A stretch of 8,039 nucleotides of DNA, from the NCBI GenBank assembly GCA_007129695.1, contig SKVA01000481.1, positions 1 through 8,039 of the forward strand. Direction: 5' to 3'. The number at the start of each line of letters is the position of its first letter. Positions within the stretch are counted from its first letter, which is position 1. Position numbers and translations under genes: made by a program. Origin of the DNA: Spirochaetaceae bacterium (GTDB lineage Bacteria > Spirochaetota > Spirochaetia > DSM-27196 > SLST01). This document shows, piece after piece, positions 1 to 6,098 of this stretch. The notes under the pieces are model-generated. The model had not been told where the DNA came from. It worked only from the letters and a program-made list of their open reading frames with translations, and made no database searches.

Positions 1-1176
1 GTAGCCGTGGTGGAACGGTTGCTGGAACACGCCCCGTCTGATCAGGCAGGTATAGAACAACTCGCGTCGCGCCTTGTACCGCTTCTGATCGTCGCGAGCG
101 AAGGTGATGAAGCTCATCGGCGGGATGCCCGATATCTCGGCGCCGATCCGTTCGAAGTAGTCGCCTCGCTCAATCGCGGCCGCGACCCCGTTCATGTACG
201 ATCGACCCTTGTCGCGGATCGCGTCGAGCACGCGGTCGCGCTGCAGGATCTCTATCGTCGTGAGTGCCGCGACGTACGACAGGCTGTTCGGGAAGAAGGT
301 CGAGGAGATGAACACCTCCTTCTCTCCGGTCTTCATGATGTCGCGTCGGCCGCAGACCGCCGCGATCGAGTAGCCGTTCGCCATCGCTTTTCCGTAGACC
401 GCCATGTGCGGCGTGGTGCCGTACTGCTCGCCTGCGCCGGGGATCGACACGCGGAATCCGGTGCGGACCTCGTCGAAGATCAGCACCGCGCCGTGAAGCT
501 CTGCCAGGCGCTTGACCTCGGCCAGAAAGCCGGGCGCCGGCTCCTGCATCTTTTCGGCGAGCGGGTGGCCGAACGGCGTGATGATCACCGCCGCCGTGTC
601 CGACCCGTGTTTACGCAGCAGATCGGCAAGCTGGTCGGGCCGGTTGTACTCGAACTCGTGCACGTCCTCGTAGAGCTTCTGCGGGATGCCTCCCTTCACC
701 TCGACGCACCAGTCGTGCCAACCGTGGTAGCCGCAGCGGATCACCTTCGTGCGGCCCGTATACGCGCGGGCAAGACGCACCGCGGTCGTCGTCGCGTCGC
801 TTCCGGTCTTCACGAACACGACCATGTCGGCGCACGGCATCAGGTCGATGACCGTTTCGGCGAGCTCGTTCTGGACCTCCTGTGTCAATGAGAAGCAGAA
901 GCCGCGCTCGCGGATCTGTTCGATGACCGCGTCGTCGACCTCCTGCTCGCGCTGGCCCAGGATGATCGGGCCATAGCCGCACAGGAAGTCGATGTACTCG
1001 GTCCCGTCGACGTCGGTGACGCGGCCCCCATGCCCTTCGCGGAAGAACACCGGGTACTCGCCTTCGACGAAGTTGTAAGGGCGCCTGATCCCGAGCACGC
1101 CACCGGGAATCAGGCTTCGCGCGCGCTCGAGCTCGCGAAGCGATCGATCGATTCTGAGGTGTGGTTTGTCGGTCAC
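1..1176 (-). CDS. kat: Class III aminotransferase, probable 3-aminobutyryl-CoA aminotransferase (Kat), C-terminus beyond window
   Basis: This is a PLP-dependent fold-type I aminotransferase of the glutamate-1-semialdehyde-aminomutase-like class III group. 392 residues are visible; the family usually runs to about 430-450, so roughly 50 C-terminal residues are missing. Seen: an N-terminal RARSLIPGG segment, phosphate-binding KTGSDA (123-128), cofactor-stacking GYHGWHD (149-155), DEVRTGFR with the PLP-pyridine Asp (235), and YGKAMANGY with the likely Schiff-base Lys263. The loop usually reading EPV in relatives reads TPFGHPL here (200-206), suggesting a changed substrate pocket. The GTG start (1174-1176) is chosen because AGGGGGAG lies 3 bases upstream and the protein begins as in relatives. 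Haem synthesis is an unlikely role next to a lysine-fermentation operon. In Cloacimonas the acyl-CoA beta-transaminase Kat converts 3-aminobutyryl-CoA plus 2-oxoglutarate to acetoacetyl-CoA plus glutamate, and that fits this context. Class III membership is certain; the substrate is inferred. Confidence 0.7.
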   Translation of the reverse strand, partial: MTDKPHLRIDRSLRELERARSLIPGGVLGIRRPYNFVEGEYPVFFREGHGGRVTDVDGTEYIDFLCGYGPIILGQREQEVDDAVIEQIRERGFCFSLTQEVQNELAETVIDLMPCADMVVFVKTGSDATTTAVRLARAYTGRTKVIRCGYHGWHDWCVEVKGGIPQKLYEDVHEFEYNRPDQLADLLRKHGSDTAAVIITPFGHPLAEKMQEPAPGFLAEVKRLAELHGAVLIFDEVRTGFRVSIPGAGEQYGTTPHMAVYGKAMANGYSIAAVCGRRDIMKTGEKEVFISSTFFPNSLSYVAALTTIEILQRDRVLDAIRDKGRSYMNGVAAAIERGDYFERIGAEISGIPPMSFITFARDDQKRYKARRELFYTCLIRRGVFQQPFHHGY

Positions 1177-1203
1177 GTTCTCCCCCTGATCCGACTATCA
1201 CTC

Positions 1204-1220
1204 AGCACGAACCGTGCCAG
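1204..1220 (-). promoter_or_regulatory. Sigma-54 (-24/-12) promoter for the aminotransferase gene
   Basis: Read on the minus strand this is CTGGCACGGTTCGTGCT. It has TGGCAC at -24, TGC at -12, and exactly ten bases between the invariant GG and GC. The only mismatch to the TTGCW block is a G at -15. The predicted start is near 1193, giving a 17-base leader that includes the AGGGGGAG ribosome site (1180-1187) before the GTG at 1176. Sixteen consecutive bases (1205-1220) are identical to the kamD promoter. Confidence 0.85.
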
Positions 1221-1226
1221 TCACCG

Positions 1227-1254
1227 GCGCCCGCGGGGGAGGGCTTGCGGGCGC
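1227..1254 (-). terminator. GC-rich hairpin between regulator and aminotransferase, possible weak terminator
   Basis: GCGCCCGC (1227-1234) and GCGGGCGC (1247-1254) form a perfect 8-bp inverted repeat around a 12-base loop, 22 bases past the regulator stop codon. It lies between that stop and the sigma-54 promoter of the next gene, where a terminator would insulate the two. No T-run follows the stem on the minus strand, so it is not a classical intrinsic terminator. In such GC-rich DNA chance is a real alternative. Confidence 0.3.
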
Positions 1255-1268
1255 TGCGGGCGTCAGCG

Positions 1269-1286
1269 TGAGTCATTTATGAATCA
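1269..1286. promoter_or_regulatory. 18-bp dyad, candidate activator-binding site (UAS) for the aminotransferase
   Basis: TGAGTCATTTATGAATCA is an imperfect palindrome of the form TGAnTCATnnATGAnTCA, with 14 of 18 positions symmetric. It is an AT-rich island in GC-rich DNA and spans the regulator's TAA stop (1277-1279). Its centre is about 84 bp upstream of the start predicted from the sigma-54 promoter at 1204-1220, a normal distance for an enhancer. It matches the dyad at 2732-2749 in 13 of 18 bases. TyrR boxes are also 18-bp TG...CA palindromes, and the adjacent regulator has a TyrR-like HTH. Binding is inferred. Confidence 0.5.
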
Positions 1287-2716
1287 GCTGTGACGGTCAG
1301 CCGATGGTGGGCGAGCCTGCGCGACGCGGTCGACTGGCTGATGCCGAGCGCGACGGCGATGCGCCGCGTCGATCGGTGACGCCGGAGCGCCTCCGCAAGG
1401 ATCTGGGCCTCCTTCCGATCGAGCGCGTCGCGGAGCTTCGGCAGCGGATCGATCGACGCGGCGGAATCGGGGCGCGCGTCGAGCTCGGGGCAGCCGGTGG
1501 GCGCACCGGTTGTGCCCGACGCCGCCTCCGCCGCGGCGTGCGCGCGGATGTGGTCGGGTGTGTCGTCGAGATCGACAACGTCGTCGGTGCAGAGCACGAC
1601 CATCCGCTCGATTGTGTTCTCGAGCTCGCGGACGTTGCCGGGCCACGGGTACGACTCGAGCGCGCGGAGCACGGCCGGGTGGATTCTGACCTGTCGGGCG
1701 AAGCGGTTGTTGAAGTACGCGAGGAAGTGGTGCGCGAGCGGCAGAATCGCCTCCGCGCGCTCGCGCAGCGGCGGGATGTGGAGCGGAATCACGTTGAGCC
1801 GGTAGTAGAGGTCGCGGCGGAAGCGGCCGTCTTCGACCATTCGTTCGAGATCGCGGTTGGTCGCGGCGATCACACGCACGTCCACGGGAATCGGACGCCT
1901 TCCGCCGACGCGCAGCACCTCCTTTTTGTGGATTTCTCGCAGCAGCTTTACCTGGACGGTGAGCCCGATGTCGCCTATCTCATCGAGGAAGAGCGTGCCG
2001 CCTCTAGCAACCTCGAACAGTCCCGGTTTGCCCGCGCGGTCGGCGCCCGTGAACGATCCGCGCTCGTACCCGAAGAGCTCGCTCTCAAGGAGCGCCTCCG
2101 GTATCGCCGAGCAGTTCGTCGCGATCAGCGGCGCCCGGTCTCCGCGACCGGCGCGATGGATCGCGCGCGCGACGATCTCCTTGCCGACCCCCGACTCGCC
2201 GGTGATCAGCACGGTCGAATCGACCGGCGCGAGCTGGAGCGCGGTGCGCATGACCGCCTTCATCGCGCGCGAGTGGATCACCGCGTCGTCCATCTGGATC
2301 TGGTCCATTCGCGCCTGGACGAGTTCCATCCGGTAGCGCTCGCTGCGCTCCATCGCGAGCGCGAGCGTGTGCTTCAACGAGTTGAGCTCGGCCATGTCGC
2401 GCAGCGTCGTCACGACGCGATGGATCGACCGGTCGGGGTTGAACACCGGGATCCCGGTCAGGAGCACCTCCTTGCCGTTCGTGAGCGTCTCGACGATGCT
2501 CTCCTCTCGCCGCGTTTCGAGCACCTTCGCGGTGACCGACCGGTTGTAGACGCCGGCCTCCACCAGGCTCGTCACCGTCCGCCCGATCACCGCTTCGGCG
2601 GCGATCCCGGTGATCTCGCAGAATGCCCGGTTCACGCGGAGCGTGATCCCGGTGCCGTCGGTCACGTAGATCCCGTCGCTGATCGAGTCGAGCACCGCAT
2701 CGAAGTCCTTGGTCAT
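1277..2716 (-). CDS. PAS-domain sigma-54-dependent transcriptional activator of the lysine-fermentation genes
   Basis: This is a 479-residue bacterial enhancer-binding protein that would remodel RpoN-RNA polymerase using ATP. Domains in order: an N-terminal PAS sensor (about 5-110, with SDGIYVTDGTGITLRVN and the NRAF helix); a probable coiled-coil linker (about 111-142); and an AAA+ domain with Walker A GESGVGKE (173-180), sigma-54 contact loop GSFTGA (220-225, the common Ser variant of GAFTGA), Walker B TLFLDEIGD (241-249), and WPGNVREL (358-365). A low-complexity Ala/Pro linker (392-424) follows, then a C-terminal HTH (about 448-473, STRRIAVALGISQSTASRR) that resembles the TyrR/PhhR type. 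No receiver domain is present, so a small ligand, perhaps lysine or a pathway intermediate, is more likely than phosphorylation. The gene lies between two sigma-54 promoters, which makes it their obvious activator. The ATG start fits a full PAS domain; only a weak GAG precedes it. Confidence 0.95.
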   Translation of the reverse strand: MTKDFDAVLDSISDGIYVTDGTGITLRVNRAFCEITGIAAEAVIGRTVTSLVEAGVYNRSVTAKVLETRREESIVETLTNGKEVLLTGIPVFNPDRSIHRVVTTLRDMAELNSLKHTLALAMERSERYRMELVQARMDQIQMDDAVIHSRAMKAVMRTALQLAPVDSTVLITGESGVGKEIVARAIHRAGRGDRAPLIATNCSAIPEALLESELFGYERGSFTGADRAGKPGLFEVARGGTLFLDEIGDIGLTVQVKLLREIHKKEVLRVGGRRPIPVDVRVIAATNRDLERMVEDGRFRRDLYYRLNVIPLHIPPLRERAEAILPLAHHFLAYFNNRFARQVRIHPAVLRALESYPWPGNVRELENTIERMVVLCTDDVVDLDDTPDHIRAHAAAEAASGTTGAPTGCPELDARPDSAASIDPLPKLRDALDRKEAQILAEALRRHRSTRRIAVALGISQSTASRRLAHHRLTVTADS

Positions 2717-2721
2717 CGCTC

Positions 2722-2750
2722 ATTGTACCATTGATGCATGCATGACTCAA
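2722..2750 (-). promoter_or_regulatory. Sigma-70-type promoter of the activator gene
   Basis: On the minus strand TTGAGT (2745-2750, 4/6 to consensus) and TACAAT (2722-2727, 5/6) are separated by exactly 17 bases. The -10 box ends 5 bases before the ATG at 2714-2716, so transcription would start at or next to the initiation codon. That gives a leaderless or near-leaderless mRNA, consistent with the poor ribosome site. The 18-bp dyad fills the spacer and the -35 box, suggesting autoregulation. Confidence 0.55.
2732..2749. promoter_or_regulatory. 18-bp dyad, candidate activator-binding site (UAS/operator) in the divergent region
   Basis: TGATGCATGCATGACTCA has a CATGCATG core flanked by TGA and TCA; extended one base each side it reads TTGA..CATGCATG..TCAA, symmetric at 16 of 20 positions. 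It is related (13/18) to the dyad at 1269-1286. The shared pattern is TGAnnCATnnATGAnTCA. It is centred about 147 bp upstream of the predicted kamD start and overlaps the activator's own promoter, so one site could activate the operon and repress the regulator. Function is inferred from position and symmetry. Confidence 0.5.
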
Positions 2751-2762
2751 TAGGCGCTTGAT

Positions 2763-2816
2763 GACCCGAATCTGACTCGATTTATGGCGGGATCGACCCG
2801 ATCTGTTCCGGGTCGA
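2763..2816. repeat. GACCCG repeats with a perfect 8-bp inverted repeat, possible second regulatory site
   Basis: TCGACCCG (2793-2800) and CGGGTCGA (2809-2816) are perfect inverted copies around an 8-base spacer, centred about -84 from the predicted kamD start. A near direct copy, GACCCGAATCTG (2763-2774) against GACCCGATCTG (2795-2805), sits 32 bp upstream, close to three helical turns. This motif was not found upstream of the aminotransferase. It could be a site for a second factor, an accessory enhancer, or chance. Confidence 0.35.
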
Positions 2817-2860
2817 GCCGGTCCGGCGACGCAGTTCGCACCATCGCTACGGTTCCGGGG

Positions 2861-2877
2861 CTGGCACGGTTCGTGCA
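2861..2877 (+). promoter_or_regulatory. Sigma-54 (-24/-12) promoter of the kam operon
   Basis: CTGGCACGGTTCGTGCA has TGGCAC at -24 and TGCA at -12 with the invariant ten-base GG-to-GC spacing. Only position -15 departs from consensus. Transcription is predicted near 2888. The first 16 bases, including the normally unconserved spacer, are identical to the promoter at 1204-1220 on the other strand. The region between the -24 and -12 elements is itself a small dyad (GCACG-GTT-CGTGC). Confidence 0.88.
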
Positions 2878-2882
2878 TAACA

Positions 2883-2890
2883 GAGAGGAG
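2883..2890 (+). promoter_or_regulatory. Ribosome-binding site that sets the kamD start
   Basis: GAGAGGAG lies 8 bases before GTG 2899 and decides in favour of that codon over the in-frame GTG at 2890, which overlaps the Shine-Dalgarno itself. A start predicted near 2888 from the sigma-54 promoter would cut off most of this site, so either the true start is a few bases upstream or the leader is unusually short. Confidence 0.6.
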
Positions 2891-2898
2891 TGAGTGAT

Positions 2899-4485
2899 GT
2901 GAACGGAATAGACGAACGACTTCGCGTCGACCGATCGATGGTCGCCGCGTGCCGCGACCACGCGCGCGCGGTTGCCGACGGTGTATACCGGATGATCTCG
3001 GGGAAGACGACCGTATCGGTCGAGCGCACGATCTGCAGACTGCTCGGGATCGACGGGGTCGACGAGCGCGGCGTGCCGCTGCCGAACGTCGTCAGCGACT
3101 ACCTCCAGAGCGAGTCGCTCGTCGGCGACGGCGCGTGGTACACGCTCGCGCGGATCACGGCGGCGACCGGTTGCGCCCCGATCGACAGCGCGCGACGGAT
3201 AGCGGCCGGGCAGCTCGACGCCACCAGGTTCGCGCACATCGACGCAGGCCACGCACGAGAGCTCCTCGACCCGCATCTGGTCGACGGGATCGCTCGGATC
3301 GACGACGCGCGCGCCGCGCGTGAGGAGCTCAAAGCGCAGTATCCGCATCGTAGCCAGCCGTGGCTCTACGTGATCGTTGCGACCGGCAATATCTACGAAG
3401 ACACGGTCCAGGCCAAAGCGGCGGTCGCGCAGGGTGCAGACATCGTCGCGGTGATCCGGTCGACCGCGCAGAGCCTGCTCGACTATATCCCGTACGGGCC
3501 GACGACCGAAGGGTTCGGCGGCACGTACGCGACGCAGGAAAACTTTCGGATCATGCGTAAGGCACTCAACGAAAGCATCCGCGAGACCGGGCGCTACGCG
3601 CAGCTCGTCAACTACGCGTCGGGGCTCTGCATGAGCGAGATCGCGGTTACCGGTGCGTTCGAAGGGCTCGACATGATGCTCAACGACTCGATGTACGGGA
3701 TCCTGTTCCGCGACATCAACATGGAGCGCACCTTCATAGACCAGCACTTCTCGCGGATGATCAACGCGTACGCCGACATCATCATCAACACCGGCGAGGA
3801 CAACTACCTGACCACCGCCGATGCGGTAGACGAGGCGCACACCGTCATAGCGTCGCAGTTCATCAACGAGGCTATGGCGAAGCGGGCGGGGCTGCCGTCG
3901 CGGCTGATGGGGCTCGGGCACGCGTTCGAGATCGACCCGGACCGCGAAGACGGCTTCCTGCTCGAGCTCGCGCACGCCGAGCTGGTGCGCCGGATCTTCC
4001 CGGACGCGCCCATCAAGTACATGCCGCCGACCAGGCACATGACCGGGAACATCTTCAAGGGCCACCTGATGAACGCGATGTTCAACCTCGCGTCGGTTCT
4101 TACCGACCAGAGCATCCAGCTGTTGGGCATGCTTACCGAGGCGGTGCACACGCCGTTCATCCAGGACCGAGCGCTCGCGATCGAAAACGCGCGCTACGTG
4201 TTCACCACCGCGCGCCACCTGTCGCGAGAAATCCGATTCACGCCCGACGGCGTCGTGCAGAGGCGCGCCGATCAGGTCCTGGAAGAGACGCACCGGATGC
4301 TCGCCGACGTTGCGTCCACAGGGCTTCCGGCGGCGATCGAGGCGGGCCGGTTCGCGGCGATCGGCCGACCCGTATCGGGCGGCAAGGGGGCCTCCGGCGT
4401 ATGCGAAACCGGAGAGAGGTACCTCAACCCGTTTGCCGATGAGTTCGCGCGGCGGCTTGACGAGCGCAGAGAGGGTGACCGATGA
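2899..4485 (+). CDS. kamD: Beta-lysine 5,6-aminomutase alpha subunit
   Basis: This is the large subunit of the adenosylcobalamin- and PLP-dependent 5,6-aminomutase, which moves the terminal amino group of L-beta-lysine (or D-lysine) from C6 to C5. The product is 528 residues from GTG 2899, against about 516 in the clostridial enzyme. Family blocks are all present: TTVSVERTICRLLGIDGVD (37-55), VIVATGNIYEDTVQA (158-172), the DYIPYGPTTEGFGGTYATQENFR region (195-217), NTGEDNYLTTADA (297-309) and KYMPPTRHMTGNIFKGH (373-389). These build the TIM barrel that holds the substrate and meets the B12/PLP subunit. The N-terminus from GTG 2899 aligns in length with the clostridial protein, supporting the start. 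It is the first gene of the operon, directly behind the sigma-54 promoter, and overlaps kamE by ATGA. Identity is secure. Confidence 0.97.
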   Translation: MNGIDERLRVDRSMVAACRDHARAVADGVYRMISGKTTVSVERTICRLLGIDGVDERGVPLPNVVSDYLQSESLVGDGAWYTLARITAATGCAPIDSARRIAAGQLDATRFAHIDAGHARELLDPHLVDGIARIDDARAAREELKAQYPHRSQPWLYVIVATGNIYEDTVQAKAAVAQGADIVAVIRSTAQSLLDYIPYGPTTEGFGGTYATQENFRIMRKALNESIRETGRYAQLVNYASGLCMSEIAVTGAFEGLDMMLNDSMYGILFRDINMERTFIDQHFSRMINAYADIIINTGEDNYLTTADAVDEAHTVIASQFINEAMAKRAGLPSRLMGLGHAFEIDPDREDGFLLELAHAELVRRIFPDAPIKYMPPTRHMTGNIFKGHLMNAMFNLASVLTDQSIQLLGMLTEAVHTPFIQDRALAIENARYVFTTARHLSREIRFTPDGVVQRRADQVLEETHRMLADVASTGLPAAIEAGRFAAIGRPVSGGKGASGVCETGERYLNPFADEFARRLDERREGDR

Positions 4486-5267
4486 GCGGCGTGCGGCCCG
4501 ACATCACCGCGATTCGTCCGTACGGCGATACGCTCGACGACGGTCGGATCCAGATGAGCTTCACGCTGCCGATGGAAGCATCGGAGCAGGCGCGCGAGGC
4601 GGCCCGGCAGATCGCGCTCGGCATGGGGCTCGACGACGTGACGGTCGTGCACATGCGCGACCTGGGAGAGGGGTTCAGCTTTCACGTGCTCTACGCGCGC
4701 GTGACGGTTTCGGTCGACGCGAGCAGGATCGTCGTCGCGAAAGTGACCACTCCCGTGCTCGGCTTCGACGAGGTCAACGAGTACATCGCCGCGCGCTACA
4801 CCCGGCCGGTTCGCGTCGTCGGTGCGTGCACCGGAAGCGACGCGCACACCGTCGGGCTCGACGCGATCATGAACATGAAGGGCTACGCGGGCGAGTACGG
4901 GCTCGAGCGGTACAGCGGATTTCAGACGTGGAACCTGGGCGCGCAGGTCCCGAACGAGGATCTGATCGCCCGCGCGATGGAGGTCGACGCGGACGCGATC
5001 CTCGTGAGCCAGGTAGTCACTCAGAAGGAAGTACACGTGAGGAACCTCACGAACCTGGTCGAGCTGCTCGAGGCCGACGAGGCACGAGACCGGTTCGTGC
5101 TCGTCGTCGGCGGCCCGCGCGTGAGCCACGAGCTCGCGCTCGAGCTCGGCTTCGACGCCGGCTTCGGCTCCGGCACACTCCCCCCGGAGGTCGCGAGCTA
5201 CCTGGCTCAGACGTGCGTAATCCGCGGTACCGCGGCAACGCGCGCCGATGGCGATGGAGGTGCCTGA
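4482..5267 (+). CDS. kamE: Beta-lysine 5,6-aminomutase beta subunit (cobalamin- and PLP-binding)
   Basis: This 261-residue small subunit partners KamD. It carries the base-off cobalamin motif DxHxxG as DAHTVG (120-125), where His122 would be the lower cobalt ligand, and a Rossmann-like cobalamin domain with DAILVSQVVT (171-180), LVVGGPRVSHELALELGFDAGFGSGT (207-232). Lys133 in MNMKGYAGEYG lies 11 residues after the histidine, the same spacing as His133 and Lys144 in the clostridial enzyme, where the lysine forms the PLP Schiff base that moves during catalysis. Residues 1-100 form the N-terminal dimerisation/accessory part. The ATG overlaps the kamD stop (ATGA), with GAGAGGG about 7 bases upstream, so translation is probably coupled to give matched subunits. 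The stop is directly followed by the kce ATG. Both cofactor residues are intact, so activity is expected. Confidence 0.97.
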   Translation: MSGVRPDITAIRPYGDTLDDGRIQMSFTLPMEASEQAREAARQIALGMGLDDVTVVHMRDLGEGFSFHVLYARVTVSVDASRIVVAKVTTPVLGFDEVNEYIAARYTRPVRVVGACTGSDAHTVGLDAIMNMKGYAGEYGLERYSGFQTWNLGAQVPNEDLIARAMEVDADAILVSQVVTQKEVHVRNLTNLVELLEADEARDRFVLVVGGPRVSHELALELGFDAGFGSGTLPPEVASYLAQTCVIRGTAATRADGDGGA

Positions 5268-6098
5268 ATGGACAATCTGATCATCACCGCCGCGATCTGC
5301 GGGGCAGAGGCGACGCGAGCGGACAACCCGAATCTGCCGCTCACCGCCGACGAACTCGCTATCGCCGCCCGCGGCGCCGAGGACGCGGGAGCGGCGATCA
5401 TCCATCTCCACGTGCGAGACGAGCGCGGAGAACCGAGTCAGGAGCGGCGCTACTTTGACGCCGCGTTCGCGGCGATCGCCGACGCCGGTGTGCGCGCGAT
5501 CGTCCAGCCGTCGACCGGCGGCGCGGCCGGGATGAGCGCGGCCGAGCGTGTGCAGCCGGTCGACGCGAACCCGGAGATGGCGAGCCTCGACTGCGGCACG
5601 CTCAACTTCGGTGAGACGATCTTCGTGAACGACCTCCCATTGATGCGCGAGTTCGCGGTCCGGATGCGCGAGCGCGGCGTGATCCCCGAACTCGAGTGCT
5701 TCGAGCCCGGACATATCGCGAACGCGCTGCGGCTGCGCGATGAAGGGCTGTTGCCCGACCACCTGCATTTCAACATCGTGCTCGGCGTGCCCGGGGCGCT
5801 ACCGGCGACGCCCGACAACCTGCTCTTCATGGTCGGACGACTCCCGGCCGGCGCAAGCTGGACCGCGACCGGAATCGGTCGCCACCAGACGACGATCGCG
5901 CTGCTTTCGATCGCGAGCGGCGGTCACGTGCGCGTCGGCTTCGAGGACAGCGTCTATTATTCGCGCGGCGTGCTCGCCGACAGCAACGCGCAGCAGGTCG
6001 CGCGGATCGTGCGGATCGCGCACGAGTACGGACGACCGATCGCGACACCCGACGACGCGAGGAGCCTTCTCTCTATACCGAACAGGAGCGCAGTATGA
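5268..6098 (+). CDS. kce: 3-keto-5-aminohexanoate cleavage enzyme (BKACE/DUF849 family)
   Basis: Kce is a Zn-dependent TIM-barrel enzyme that exchanges acetyl-CoA with 3-keto-5-aminohexanoate to give acetoacetate and 3-aminobutyryl-CoA, without a classical thiolase mechanism. The product is 276 residues, the normal family length. Residues reported for the Cloacimonas enzyme are all found: Glu14, the metal histidines His46 and His48 in HLHVRD, Ser82, then Arg222, metal ligand Glu226 and Asp227 in VRVGFED (equivalent, from memory, to 226, 230 and 231 there, a constant shift of four). The N-terminus IITAAICGAEATR is typical of the true Kce subgroup rather than other BKACE enzymes. GGAGG (5256-5260) lies 7 bases before the ATG, which follows the kamE stop with no gap. 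The next gene, kdd, makes its substrate. Function is well supported by residues and context. Confidence 0.95.
   Translation: MDNLIITAAICGAEATRADNPNLPLTADELAIAARGAEDAGAAIIHLHVRDERGEPSQERRYFDAAFAAIADAGVRAIVQPSTGGAAGMSAAERVQPVDANPEMASLDCGTLNFGETIFVNDLPLMREFAVRMRERGVIPELECFEPGHIANALRLRDEGLLPDHLHFNIVLGVPGALPATPDNLLFMVGRLPAGASWTATGIGRHQTTIALLSIASGGHVRVGFEDSVYYSRGVLADSNAQQVARIVRIAHEYGRPIATPDDARSLLSIPNRSAV

Noticed and set aside
7..891. Plus-strand 294-codon frame over the aminotransferase
   Set aside because: Antisense shadow: the minus strand reads through as a conserved class III aminotransferase with PLP motifs in order.
1..1176. HemL (glutamate-1-semialdehyde 2,1-aminomutase) as the annotation of the aminotransferase
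   Set aside because: The fold and start resemble HemL, but the active-site loop differs (TPFGHPL) and the sigma-54 promoter is shared with lysine-fermentation genes, so a catabolic transaminase is more likely.
1304..2734. Long plus-strand reading frame antisense to the activator gene (476 codons)
   Set aside because: The product is Arg/Asp/His-rich with no recognisable domain, while the minus strand encodes an intact PAS-AAA+-HTH protein. Long antisense frames are expected in GC-rich genes with strong third-position bias.
2735..2744. GCATGCATGC-like simple repeat
   Set aside because: Only two and a half units; it is better explained as the core of the 18-bp dyad at 2732-2749.
2751..2763. 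Possible IHF site between the dyad and the kamD promoter (CATCAAGCGCCTA on the minus strand)
   Set aside because: Two of the nine defined positions of WATCAANNNNTTR mismatch and the flank is not especially AT-rich, so I cannot support it, although a bend here would suit sigma-54 activation.
2782..4293. Long minus-strand reading frame antisense to kamD (503 codons)
   Set aside because: Low-complexity Arg/Val/Asp composition, no motif, and it overlaps the divergent control region and a highly conserved gene. It mirrors kamD codon bias.
4272..5768. Minus-strand frame antisense to kamE and kce (498 codons), and a similar 340-codon frame at 7015-8037 antisense to kamA
   Set aside because: Both have the composition of shadow frames and no family resemblance; the sense genes are unambiguous.
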